A stretch of 64,000 nt of DNA from Halomonas ramblicola (GTDB lineage Bacteria; Pseudomonadota; Gammaproteobacteria; Pseudomonadales; Halomonadaceae). Position numbers and translations under genes: made by a program. Positions 19,251-27,247 of this stretch are shown one piece after another. The notes beneath the pieces were generated by a model. That model saw only the letters and a list, made by a program, of their open reading frames with translations. It made no database searches and was not told the origin of the DNA. Location: assembly GCF_030409215.1 (NCBI RefSeq), contig NZ_JAUFPL010000034.1, positions 251,724 to 315,723 on the forward strand. The letters run 5' to 3'. The first letter of the stretch is position 1; the number at the start of each line of letters is the position of its first letter.

Positions 19251-21662
19251 TCAGCGACGCGAGCGGCGCTTGCGCGGGCCGCGCTTGCGGCCGTCGCCCT
19301 TGTCGGCCTTATCGCCCCGGGACGCCTCGGCCTTGGGCGGCTTGCCACCGGCCCGGGCCCGACCCATGTCGGGCGCCGCATCCGCGGCACGGCGACGGCG
19401 CGGCGCCCGCTTGGGCCGCGGCTTGTCGTCGGCCAGCGCGAAGTCGATCTTGCGCTCGTCCAGGTCGACGCGCGCCACCTGCACGGTGACGCCATCGCCC
19501 AGGCGGTAGCTCATGCCGCTGCGCTCGCCCTTGAGGCGGTGCTTCTCCGGCTCGTAGTGGTAGTAGTCGGAGGGCAGCGAGGTGACGTGTACCAGCCCCT
19601 CCACATAGACCTCGTCGAGGCGCACGAAGATGCCGAACTGGGTCACCGAGGCGATGCTGCCGTCGTAGACCTCGCCGAGCTTGTCGGACATGAACTCGCA
19701 CTTGAGCCAGTCTTCCACGTCGCGAGTGGCATCGTCGGCGCGGCGCTCGGTCATGGAGCAGTGCTCGCCCAGCTCGAGCATCTGCTCGAAGGTATAGGGG
19801 GCCCACTTGCTCGGCGGCTCCACCGGGGCGCCCTCGGCGCGCAGTACCGTGGCGGTCTGGCGCGGGCCACGGATCACCGAGCGGATCGCCCGGTGGACGA
19901 TCAGGTCCGGGTAGCGGCGGATCGGCGAAGTGAAGTGGGCATAGGCCGGGTAGGCCAGGCCGAAGTGACCGTCGTTCTGGGGCGAATAGACCGCCCGGCT
20001 CATGGAGCGCAGCATCACCGTCTGGATGACGTCCGCATCGGGACGGTCCTTGATGGCCTCGGCGAGCTCCTGGTAGTCCTGCGGGCTGGGGTCGTCCCCC
20101 CCGCCCAGCGACAGCCCCAGTTCATTGAGGAACAACCGCAGCTTGTCGAGACGCTCCGGCGAGGGCTTCTCGTGGATGCGGTAGAGCGCCGGCAGGTCAT
20201 GCTTGTCGAGGAAGCGGGCGGTGGCCACGTTGGCCGCCAGCATGCACTCCTCGATGATCTTGTGGGCGTCGTTGCGGGTGCGCGGGACGATCTTCTCGAT
20301 CTTGCGCTCGTCGTTGAAGACGATGGCCGTCTCGGTGGTCTCGAAGTCGATGGCGCCGCGCGCCTCGCGCGCCTCGCGCAGCAGCCGGTAGAGGGCATGC
20401 AGGTTCCCGAGCGGCTTGACCAGCTCGCGGTACTGCTCGCGCAGGGCGTCGCCCTCCTCCCCCTGGTCGTCGAGGATCGCCGCCACCTTGTTGTAGGTGA
20501 GGCGGGCGTGGGAGCGGAACACCGCCTCGTAGAAGCGGTAGCGGCTGATCGCGCCGTTCTGGGAGATGTTCATCTCGCAGACCAGCGCCAGGCGGTCGAC
20601 GGCCGGGTTCAGCGAGCAGAGCCCGTTGGAGAGCAGCTCCGGCAGCATGGGCACCACCTGCCCCGGGAAATAGACCGAGTTGCCGCGACGGATCGCCTCC
20701 TGGTCCAGGGCACTGCCGGGCCGCACGTAGTGGGAAACGTCGGCGATGGCCACCAGCAGCTTCCAGCTGCCGGACTTGGTCTTCCAGGCGCACACGGCGT
20801 CGTCGAAGTCCTTGGCGCTCTCGTCGTCGATGGTCACCAGCGGCACGTCGCGCAGGTCGATCCGGTGCGCCTTGTCGCCCTCGGCCACCTCGGCGGACAT
20901 CCCGGCGATCTGGTCGTGCACCTCGGGCGGGAACTCGGCGGGGATCTCGTAGCTGCGGATGGCGATGTCGATCTCCATCCCCGGGTCCATGCGCTCGCCG
21001 AGCACCTCGACCACCTCGCCCACCGGCTGCACCCGGGTCTCGGGTTGCTTGACGATACGCGCCGAGATCACCTGGCCGTCCTGCGCTCCACCACAGGCGC
21101 TGTGAGGGATGATCACCTCCTGGGTGATGCGCGGGTTCTCAGGGATCAGCACCCCGAACTCGTCGGTGTTGGCGCGGTAGACACCGACGATGGTCTGGGT
21201 GTTGCGGGCCAGCACCTCGGCGATGGTGGCCTCGTCGCGGCCGCGGCGGTCGCGGCCGCTGATGCGCACCAGCACGTGGTCGCCATGGAAGACCCGGCGC
21301 ATCTGCCGCGGCGGCACTACCAGATCGGGCTTCTTGCCGTCGTCGCGCAGTATGAAGCCGAAGCCGTCGCGGTGGCCGAGCACCTTGCCCTTGATCAGGT
21401 CGAGCTTGTCGATCAGCGCATAGGCACCGGCACGGTTGCGCAGCACCTGGCCATCGCGCTCCATGGCCGCCAGGCGGCGGCGCACCGCCTCCTGCAGGTC
21501 CTCGTCGTCGAGGCCCAACTGGCGGCTCATCTTCTCGTGGGTGATCGGCTTGCCGTACTCCTCCAGCCGGGCGAGCAGGTACTCGCGACTGGGCGCGGGC
21601 TTGTCGTACTTGTGGGCCTCGCGGCTGGCGTGCGGGTCGTCGCTGAGCATCCAGTGAGTCAT
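19251..21662 (-). CDS. rnr: Ribonuclease R
   Basis: An 803-residue 3'-5' exoribonuclease. Domains in order: N-terminal helix-turn-helix-like region (about 20-85), two cold-shock domains (about 90-240), the RNB catalytic domain (about 265-600), S1 domain (about 650-730) and a Lys/Arg-rich tail (750-803). Catalytic Asp279, Asp285, Asp287 and Asp288 lie in the TIDDESAKDFDDAV block. It degrades structured RNA, rRNA fragments and trans-translation targets. The start at 21662 (MTHWMLSDDP) fits the family. Upstream codons are Pro-rich and would overlap the promoter area. It is followed by rlmB, as in enterobacteria. Confidence 0.96.
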   Translation of the reverse strand: MTHWMLSDDPHASREAHKYDKPAPSREYLLARLEEYGKPITHEKMSRQLGLDDEDLQEAVRRRLAAMERDGQVLRNRAGAYALIDKLDLIKGKVLGHRDGFGFILRDDGKKPDLVVPPRQMRRVFHGDHVLVRISGRDRRGRDEATIAEVLARNTQTIVGVYRANTDEFGVLIPENPRITQEVIIPHSACGGAQDGQVISARIVKQPETRVQPVGEVVEVLGERMDPGMEIDIAIRSYEIPAEFPPEVHDQIAGMSAEVAEGDKAHRIDLRDVPLVTIDDESAKDFDDAVCAWKTKSGSWKLLVAIADVSHYVRPGSALDQEAIRRGNSVYFPGQVVPMLPELLSNGLCSLNPAVDRLALVCEMNISQNGAISRYRFYEAVFRSHARLTYNKVAAILDDQGEEGDALREQYRELVKPLGNLHALYRLLREAREARGAIDFETTETAIVFNDERKIEKIVPRTRNDAHKIIEECMLAANVATARFLDKHDLPALYRIHEKPSPERLDKLRLFLNELGLSLGGGDDPSPQDYQELAEAIKDRPDADVIQTVMLRSMSRAVYSPQNDGHFGLAYPAYAHFTSPIRRYPDLIVHRAIRSVIRGPRQTATVLRAEGAPVEPPSKWAPYTFEQMLELGEHCSMTERRADDATRDVEDWLKCEFMSDKLGEVYDGSIASVTQFGIFVRLDEVYVEGLVHVTSLPSDYYHYEPEKHRLKGERSGMSYRLGDGVTVQVARVDLDERKIDFALADDKPRPKRAPRRRRAADAAPDMGRARAGGKPPKAEASRGDKADKGDGRKRGPRKRRSRR

Positions 21663-21855
21663 GCGGGGTGCATCCTTGGCAGGGTCGGGGACGGCATAAG
21701 GAAGGGGGCGCTCGGGCGCCGCGGGCCAGGGATCTGGCTTGGGGGATCGATTGTCATGGCCGCAGTATAGCGTCGCGTGGGCCACCACCCAACCTCGGCA
21801 TCGGTCGCCGACGCCCGGATCGACGGAAAAATTCGCCCCGGCCGCCCACCGCCCC

Positions 21856-21883
21856 TTGCAAAGACGACGAAATCGGGTACCAT
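21856..21883 (+). promoter_or_regulatory. Candidate promoter of the tRNA-Leu cluster
   Basis: TTGCAA (21856-21861) and TACCAT (21878-21883) are spaced by 16 bases, followed by a GC-rich discriminator (ACGCGTCGCC). Such discriminators are typical of stringently controlled stable RNA promoters. The first tRNA starts at 21895. Confidence 0.5.
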
Positions 21884-21894
21884 ACGCGTCGCCT

Positions 21895-21981
21895 GCCCAG
21901 ATGGCGGAATTGGTAGACGCGCTAGCTTCAGGTGCTAGTGTCCTTACGGACGTGGAGGTTCAAGTCCTCTTCTGGGCACCA
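21895..21981 (+). tRNA. tRNA-Leu (anticodon CAG), copy 1
   Basis: 87 bases including the encoded CCA end. The acceptor is GCCCAGA/TCTGGGC, the D-arm has GGAATTGGTAGACGC, the anticodon loop CTTCAGG gives CAG, the long class II variable arm is TGTCCTTACGGACGT, and the T-arm is GGTTCAAGTCC. It closely matches the E. coli tRNA-Leu(CAG) pattern. It differs from copies 2 and 3 by a compensated acceptor pair (A-U instead of G-C at the seventh position). Confidence 0.98.
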
Positions 21982-22069
21982 TCGATACCCTGACGAATCC
22001 GCCAGGCCTCGATGGACAGGCAAGGGAGCCCGCTCCCACGCTCTTTGTCAGCCCGAATCGCTCGTGTTC

Positions 22070-22156
22070 GCCCAGGTGGCGGAATTGGTAGACGCGCTAG
22101 CTTCAGGTGCTAGTGTCCTTACGGACGTGGAGGTTCAAGTCCTCTCCTGGGCACCA
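22070..22156 (+). tRNA. tRNA-Leu (anticodon CAG), copy 2
   Basis: 87 bases including CCA, identical to copy 1 except for the seventh acceptor pair (GCCCAGG/CCTGGGC). The 88-bp spacer from copy 1 has no further RNA gene. Confidence 0.98.
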
Positions 22157-22196
22157 TTCCCATGGAATTGCCCGAACACGACGAGATGCATGATGC

Positions 22197-22283
22197 GCCC
22201 AGGTGGCGGAATTGGTAGACGCGCTAGCTTCAGGTGCTAGTGTCCTTACGGACGTGGAGGTTCAAGTCCTCTCCTGGGCACCA
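22197..22283 (+). tRNA. tRNA-Leu (anticodon CAG), copy 3
   Basis: 87 bases including CCA, identical in sequence to copy 2. It is the last gene of the cluster, followed 46 bases later by a classic Rho-independent terminator. Confidence 0.98.
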
Positions 22284-22328
22284 CATCCCTCGCGTCATGC
22301 AGGCTGCAACTCCCAGAGCCTTCACAGG

Positions 22329-22355
22329 AAACCGCGACACGAGATCGCGGTTTTT
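22329..22355 (+). terminator. Rho-independent terminator of the tRNA-Leu cluster
   Basis: AAACCGCGA and TCGCGGTTT form a 9-bp stem with a 7-base loop, ending in TTTTT. It is read in the direction of the tRNA genes and stops seven bases before the end of the convergent endonuclease gene. Confidence 0.85.
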
Positions 22356-22361
22356 GCGTGT

Positions 22362-23225
22362 CTACTGGAAGCGTCCCGGCAGCCGCGCCACCCCCTCGAG
22401 CCCCCAGCCGCGGGTCGCCACCTCCCCCTCCAGGGCCTCCGCGACCGCCTCGGGCAGGCGCGGGAAGAAGTCGAGGCCGGTACGCGCCTCCAGTTCGTCG
22501 ATGGTCACCAGGTAGTCGTCCAGCGGCTCGTCGCCGCGCACCTCCTGGGGCATCAGGAAGGCCAGCGCCCGGGGCGTCTCGCCCGGCACCACGATGATCT
22601 TGTAGAAGGCCTCGGGCACCTCCACGAGGCCCACCCGGTTGAGCAGGTTGTCGAGGAAGCGCTCGGGGAACACCGGTCCGGCGATCACCTGGACCTCGCC
22701 GAAGCGCGGCACGAAGTGGTCGATCACCACCTCCTCCAGGCGCTGCCAGAGCCGCCGATTGAGGTCCGGCCGCTGGGGCACCATGTTGCTCATGAAGAAG
22801 GTGTCGCGCTGCGCCGTACGCCCATGCACTGCGGCGATGGCATAGTTGGGCGCCAGGTGGCCGCGGTCGTAGCCGCTGCCGAAGTAGCTGTCCGGCGCGA
22901 TCGGCCAGAGGGCCCGCCAGTCGCGCCGGAAGTCGGGGCGCGGGCCCGCCCCGGGATCCTCTACCGCATGCAGCCGATAGCCGACCCACAGCGGGTTGAC
23001 CCGCAGGTCGGACCAGCCCACCAAAAAGCCAGCGTTGCGCAGCACCCGGTGCAGGCTCAGGGGCGAGGGCTCCTGCCAGGTCGGCACGCCCATCCATACC
23101 AGGCCATCGCGCAGCTCGCGTTCCTGGGCATACCAGAGGCCCGTGCCGACGGCCACGAACAGCAGGGTGATGGCGAAGCGGCGCATGCTGCGGCGCCCGC
23201 GCGAGACGATACGGCGGCGACTCAT
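22362..23225 (-). CDS. Membrane-anchored DNA/RNA non-specific endonuclease (EndoG-like)
   Basis: A 287-residue protein with a basic N-terminus and one hydrophobic segment (about 17-32), so it is secreted or anchored facing the periplasm. The beta-beta-alpha metal nuclease motif is Asp120-Arg121-Gly122-His123 in SGYDRGHLAPNYAIA, followed by SNMVPQRPDLNRRLW with the metal-binding Asn156. These are the catalytic signatures of the NUC1/EndoG family, which cuts DNA and RNA with little sequence preference. The start at 23225 (MSRRRIVSRG) gives a proper signal anchor; Met14 is an alternative. No inhibitor gene is adjacent. A role in nutrient scavenging from nucleic acid is possible but inferred. Confidence 0.85.
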   Translation of the reverse strand: MSRRRIVSRGRRSMRRFAITLLFVAVGTGLWYAQERELRDGLVWMGVPTWQEPSPLSLHRVLRNAGFLVGWSDLRVNPLWVGYRLHAVEDPGAGPRPDFRRDWRALWPIAPDSYFGSGYDRGHLAPNYAIAAVHGRTAQRDTFFMSNMVPQRPDLNRRLWQRLEEVVIDHFVPRFGEVQVIAGPVFPERFLDNLLNRVGLVEVPEAFYKIIVVPGETPRALAFLMPQEVRGDEPLDDYLVTIDELEARTGLDFFPRLPEAVAEALEGEVATRGWGLEGVARLPGRFQ

Positions 23226-23292
23226 CCTTGAAACGATTTCCCGTGACGATTCGGAACCGGGTCGCCCGGCACGCGCCGGGCGCGATACGGGC

Positions 23293-23568
23293 TCACCAGC
23301 CCAGGGAGAACATCGTCTCCAGGTCGTGGCGGGAGTGCACCTGCATGGCGTTGAGGGTCTCGGTGTCGCGGATGCCCTCCACGGCGTTGAGCCGCTCGGT
23401 GACCAGCTCCGCCAGGCTCTCGAAATCGCGGGTGCGGGCGATGGCCACCAGGTCATAGCGGCCGCAGGTGGAGTAGACCTCACTGACCCCCTCCACGTCG
23501 GCCAGGCGCTCGGCCACCGACTTCACCTGCCCCTTCTCGGTATTGATCAGGATCACGGCATTCTGCAT
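23293..23568 (-). CDS. Stand-alone Lrp/AsnC ligand-binding (RAM) domain protein
   Basis: A 91-residue protein that corresponds to only the C-terminal effector domain of Lrp/AsnC regulators: MQNAVILINTEKGQVKSVAERLADVEGVSEVYSTCGRYDLVA, with no helix-turn-helix. Such stand-alone RAM proteins form dimers or higher rings and may bind amino acids or modulate full-length Lrp proteins. The start at 23568 has GAGAG upstream and a TATACT promoter. It is transcribed toward the endonuclease gene but the 67-bp gap and different function do not prove an operon. The target regulator is unknown. Confidence 0.88.
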   Translation of the reverse strand: MQNAVILINTEKGQVKSVAERLADVEGVSEVYSTCGRYDLVAIARTRDFESLAELVTERLNAVEGIRDTETLNAMQVHSRHDLETMFSLGW

Positions 23569-23644
23569 CGGGCTCTCTCCGGCTGCGGCCACTCGGGCCT
23601 GATGGTCGAGGCGGCGACCGACGACGGCCACCACTGCTGGCGCG

Positions 23645-23673
23645 AGTATAACAGCGCCACCGGCCCGGCAGAA
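23645..23673 (-). promoter_or_regulatory. Candidate promoter of the Lrp/AsnC-like gene
   Basis: On the minus strand a TTCTGC -35 and a TATACT -10 are spaced by 17 bases, 77 bases upstream of the ATG. It lies in the 298-bp divergent region before the HiPIP gene, where TATAAA (23813-23818) is the only visible -10-like element for the other direction. Confidence 0.45.
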
Positions 23674-23866
23674 TCGCCGCCCTCCCCCACCGGGTCCTTG
23701 CCGCCGGACATGGCGGGGCACCGCGACCAATCGCCGCACGGGCCGCGCATCGTGCGCGGGGTTTCACTACCCTGAGATAGAGAACTCCGCGGGCAGCGAC
23801 CTGTCGGAACCTTATAAAAAGCGACCCAAAACAACCGTGACCGGAACCGAGACGAAAGGAGATCCC

Positions 23867-24181
23867 ATGGCCGACCAAAGCCGTCGCGACTTCATGCGCC
23901 ACAGCCTGCTGGGCATCGCCGCCCTGCCGCTGGGCGCCGGCATCCTCTCCCGCCGGGCCTTCGCCCAGGACCTGCCGCGCCTGGACCCTTCCGCCGAGCA
24001 GGCCCAGGCCCTCAACTATGTCGAGGAGGCCGCCGAGGCCAGCGACCATCCCGCCTACGAGGAAGGCGAACGCTGCGACAACTGCATGTTCTACCAGGCC
24101 GACAACCAGGGCTGCCAGCTGTTCCCGCAGAACAGCGTCGAGCCCGGCGGCTGGTGCCAGTCCTGGACCGCCCAGGGCTGA
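23867..24181 (+). CDS. High-potential iron-sulfur protein (HiPIP), Tat-exported
   Basis: A 104-residue precursor. The N-terminus has a twin-arginine signal (SRRDFMRHSLLGIAALPLGAG, Arg-Arg at 6-7, cleavage after about AFA-QDL). The mature part carries the four cysteines of HiPIP for a [4Fe-4S] cluster: Cys-x-x-Cys in GERCDNCMFYQ, one in QGCQLFP and one in GGWCQSW. HiPIPs are soluble periplasmic electron carriers with a high redox potential, used in respiration or photosynthesis. Here a role as donor to a terminal oxidase is plausible. The start at 23867 is fixed by the AAAGGAGAT ribosome binding site and the signal peptide. Confidence 0.95.
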   Translation: MADQSRRDFMRHSLLGIAALPLGAGILSRRAFAQDLPRLDPSAEQAQALNYVEEAAEASDHPAYEEGERCDNCMFYQADNQGCQLFPQNSVEPGGWCQSWTAQG

Positions 24182-24220
24182 TCCCGGGGCGTCGACGCCG
24201 GGGCCCCAGGCCACACAGCG

Positions 24221-24246
24221 AGGACCCGCGCCATGGCGCGGGTCCT
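24221..24246. terminator. Bidirectional hairpin between HiPIP and spoVR
   Basis: AGGACCCGCGC and GCGCGGGTCCT form a perfect 11-bp stem with a CATG loop between two convergent genes. The T run is weak (GTCGTTCC), but position and symmetry fit a shared terminator. Confidence 0.7.
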
Positions 24247-24257
24247 GTCGTTCCGGG

Positions 24258-25820
24258 TCAGGTGGGTGACGCCTCGCGGCCCTCGTCGGGCAGCGGCCAC
24301 TGGTAGCGCCTGACCACCTCGTCGCCCTGCATCGATTCGAGCTTCACCGGGAAACCCCAGAGCTGGTGAAGGTGGCGGATCACCGGGTAGACGCTGCGCG
24401 CCAGGGGACGCCGACCATCCTGGACGTGACACAGGGTCAGCGAGCGGTCGCCGCGGATGTCGGCCGAATAGACCTGGATGTTGGGCTCGCGCACCGCGAG
24501 CGCATACTGGGAGGCCAGCGCCTCGCGGATACGCCGGTAGCCGCGCTCGTCGTGGATCGCCGCCACCTCCAGCATCTCCTCCTGGTCGTCGTCCAGCACC
24601 ATGAACAGCTTGAGGTCGCGGATCACCTTGGGCGACAGGAACTGCTGGATGAAGGACTCGTCCTTGAAGTTCTTCATGGCGAAATCCAGGGTCTCGCGCC
24701 AGTCGCTGCCGGCGGTGTCGGGGAACCACTGGCGATCCTCGTCGGTGGGGGCCTCGCAGATGCGCTTGAGATCGCAGAAGATGGCGAAGCCCAGCGCATA
24801 AGGGTTGATGCCATTGAAGTAGGGGCTGTCGAAGGCCGGCTGCTGGACCACGGCGGTGTGGGACTGCAGGAACTCGAGCATCAGCCCCTCGTCGACCCGC
24901 CCCTCCTCGTAGAGGCGGTTCATCAGCGTATAGTGCCAGAAGGTGGCCCAACCCTCGTTCATCACCTGGGTCTGGCGCTGGGGATAGAAATACTGGGCCA
25001 GCTTGCGCACGATGCGCACCACCTCGCGCTGCCAGGGCGCCAGCAGGGGCGCGTTCTTCTCGATGAAGTAGAGCAGGTTCTCCTGGGGCTCGGCGGGGTA
25101 GCGCCCGCCGGCATGCAGGCCGAGCGGATCCTCCTCGTCATCGGTCATGCCCGGCAGGCGATCCTCCTGGGGGCGGCCGGGGATGGTGCGCCACAGGGTG
25201 TTGACCTGGGCCTGGAGGTGCTCCTCACGCTCCTTCTGGCGCTGCGCCTCCTCCGCGGCGGAGATCGGCGAGGGTCGCTTGTAGCGGTCCACGCCGTAGT
25301 TCTGCAGGGCATGGCAGGCGTCGAGCAGCTGCTCCACCGCGGCAACGCCGTGGCGCTCCTCGCACTCGGCGACATACTTGCGGGCGAAAACCAGGTAGTC
25401 GATGATCGAGGAGGCATCGGTCCAGGTGCGGAACAGGTAATTGCCCTTGAAGAAGGAGTTGTGCCCATAGCAGGCGTGGGCCATCACCAGCACCTGCATC
25501 ATCAGGGTGTTCTCCTCCATCAGGTAGGCGATGCAGGGGTCGGAGTTGATCACCAGTTCGTAGGCCAGGCCCATCTGGCCGCGGCGGTAGGCCTGCTCCA
25601 CGGCCAGGAACTGCTTGCCGAAGGACCAGTGATGGTAGCCCACCGGCATGCCCACGCTGGCGTAGGCGTCCATCATCTGTTCGGTGGTGATGATCTCGAT
25701 CTGGTTGGGATAGGTGTCCAGGCGATACTCGTCGGCGAGCCGAGCGATCTCCCGCTCGAACTCGGAGAGGATCTCGAAGTTCCAGTCGGAACCGGTGGCG
25801 ATCGGCTTGCGTCGGGTCAT
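24258..25820 (-). CDS. spoVR: SpoVR family protein
   Basis: A 520-residue cytosolic protein of the SpoVR/YcgB family. Recognisable blocks are PVGYHHWSFGKQFL, YGHNSFFKGNYLF, ATFWHYTLMNRLYEEG, FNGINPYALGFAIFCDLKRI and SVYPVIRHLHQLWGFPVKLES. The family was named from Bacillus sporulation but is common in non-spore-forming proteobacteria, always next to prkA (yeaG) and yeaH; its reaction is not known. The start at 25820 (MTRRKPIATG) has GGAGG upstream and lies 20 bases after the yeaH stop, so the order prkA-yeaH-spoVR is an operon. Expected control is by stationary phase or stress signals, as known for the E. coli genes. Confidence 0.95.
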   Translation of the reverse strand: MTRRKPIATGSDWNFEILSEFEREIARLADEYRLDTYPNQIEIITTEQMMDAYASVGMPVGYHHWSFGKQFLAVEQAYRRGQMGLAYELVINSDPCIAYLMEENTLMMQVLVMAHACYGHNSFFKGNYLFRTWTDASSIIDYLVFARKYVAECEERHGVAAVEQLLDACHALQNYGVDRYKRPSPISAAEEAQRQKEREEHLQAQVNTLWRTIPGRPQEDRLPGMTDDEEDPLGLHAGGRYPAEPQENLLYFIEKNAPLLAPWQREVVRIVRKLAQYFYPQRQTQVMNEGWATFWHYTLMNRLYEEGRVDEGLMLEFLQSHTAVVQQPAFDSPYFNGINPYALGFAIFCDLKRICEAPTDEDRQWFPDTAGSDWRETLDFAMKNFKDESFIQQFLSPKVIRDLKLFMVLDDDQEEMLEVAAIHDERGYRRIREALASQYALAVREPNIQVYSADIRGDRSLTLCHVQDGRRPLARSVYPVIRHLHQLWGFPVKLESMQGDEVVRRYQWPLPDEGREASPT

Positions 25821-25840
25821 GGTGCCTCCTCCTTGCCGCC

Positions 25841-27124
25841 TCACTGGGCAGCCCGGCGCCGGAACAACTCGCGGAATACCGGATAGATGTCGCCGGCCTC
25901 GACGATCTGGCGCATGGCGAAGCGCGACGGGAACTCGTCGGCCACCGTCTCGTACTCCTCCCACAGCGCCTGGTGGGCGTGGGGGGTGATCTCCACATAG
26001 GTGAAGTATTGCAGCCGTGGCATCAGGGACGACATCAGCAACTCGCGGCAGTTCACGGAATCGTCGTCCCAGTTGTCACCGTCCGAGGCCTGGGCCACGT
26101 AGAGGTTCCACTGTCCCGGCGGGTAGCGCGCCTCGATGATCTCGTCGACCAGGCTCAGGGCGCTGGAAACGATGGTGCCGCCAGTCTCCCGGGAGTAGAA
26201 GAACTCCTCCTCGTCCACTTCCTTGGCCGCGGTGTGGTGGCGCACGAAGACCAGTTCGACCTTCTCGTAGTTGCGCTCCAGGAAGAGGTAGAGCAACAGG
26301 AAGAAGCGCTTGGCGATGTCCTTGTGGGCCTGGGTCATGGAGCCGGAAACGTCCATCACGCAGAACATCACTGCCTTGCTCGACGGCTGCGGCTGGTTGA
26401 TCAGGTTGTTGTAGCGCAGGTCATAGGTGTCGAGGAAGGGCACCGCCTCCAGGCGCCGCTCGAGACGCTCGATCTCCTCCTTGAGTTCGGCGATGCGCGC
26501 CGGGTTGCGCAGCACCGGGTCCTTGCGCTCCTCGGCCTCCAGCGCCTCGCGGGCGACACGCAGGGCGCGACGTATCGGCGCCCGCATGGCGATGCGCCGG
26601 GCATGGGCCTCGCGCATGGAACGCACGATGTTGATCCGCGCGGGCACCCCATCGCGGGACACCCCCGCCCGCACCGGGCGGACCTCGTCGAGGTCGACCA
26701 GGCTCTTGCGCTCCAGGTGGGGCAGTTCCAGGCCGTCGAAGACGAAGTCGAGGAACTCCTCCCGGGACAGGGTGAAGGCGAACTCGTCCATGCCCTCCCC
26801 CTGGTTGGAGGCGCCGCCCTCGCCGGCACCGTCGCCGCCGCCCCCGCCGCTGGGCCGACGCAGGCGGTCGCCCTCGACGAACTCCTTGTTGCCCGGGGCG
26901 ATGATGCTGCGCCGCCCCCCCGGTCCGTGCTGGAACACCGGCTCGGAGATGTCGCGGGAGGGGATCGAGACCTTCTCGCCGCGCTCCATGTCGGTGATCG
27001 AGCGACGGTTCACGGCCTCCTCCACCGAGCGCTTGATATGGGTACGGTAGCGATCGAGGAAGCGCTGGCGGTTGACCGCGCTCTTGTGCTTGGCGTTGGC
27101 ACGCCGATCGATGAAATAGCTCAT
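25841..27124 (-). CDS. yeaH: YeaH family protein with a von Willebrand A domain (DUF444)
   Basis: A 427-residue protein. The N-terminal part (1-90) is basic and has the family opening [24 protein letters not shown] Gly-rich linker (about 91-110) follows. The C-terminal von Willebrand A domain has the metal-binding MIDAS motif DVSGSM (258-263). The family always accompanies the kinase PrkA and SpoVR. A chaperone-like or adaptor role for the VWA domain has been proposed, but the function is unknown. The ATG at 27124 has AAGGAGG upstream. It lies between prkA (123 bp upstream) and spoVR (20 bp downstream). Confidence 0.95.
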   Translation of the reverse strand: MSYFIDRRANAKHKSAVNRQRFLDRYRTHIKRSVEEAVNRRSITDMERGEKVSIPSRDISEPVFQHGPGGRRSIIAPGNKEFVEGDRLRRPSGGGGGDGAGEGGASNQGEGMDEFAFTLSREEFLDFVFDGLELPHLERKSLVDLDEVRPVRAGVSRDGVPARINIVRSMREAHARRIAMRAPIRRALRVAREALEAEERKDPVLRNPARIAELKEEIERLERRLEAVPFLDTYDLRYNNLINQPQPSSKAVMFCVMDVSGSMTQAHKDIAKRFFLLLYLFLERNYEKVELVFVRHHTAAKEVDEEEFFYSRETGGTIVSSALSLVDEIIEARYPPGQWNLYVAQASDGDNWDDDSVNCRELLMSSLMPRLQYFTYVEITPHAHQALWEEYETVADEFPSRFAMRQIVEAGDIYPVFRELFRRRAAQ

Positions 27125-27219
27125 GTCGACCTCCTTGCACGCCGGTCGCGGCGGGCGGGAGCGGAAACCGCCCTCCGCCCTGGATGGCTCGAAGCCCGGA
27201 CCCGGCGCCAGGCCTCGAC

Positions 27220-27240
27220 GCTAGGCGCTAGGCGCTAGGC
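27220..27240. repeat. Three tandem GCTAGGC heptamers
   Basis: GCTAGGC is repeated three times between prkA and yeaH, seven bases after the prkA stop codon region. The reverse form GCCTAGCGCCTAGC is found at the end of crbS (53529-53542), so it may be a fragment of the same 3'-end repeat family. Confidence 0.7.
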
Positions 27241-27247
27241 GCACCAG

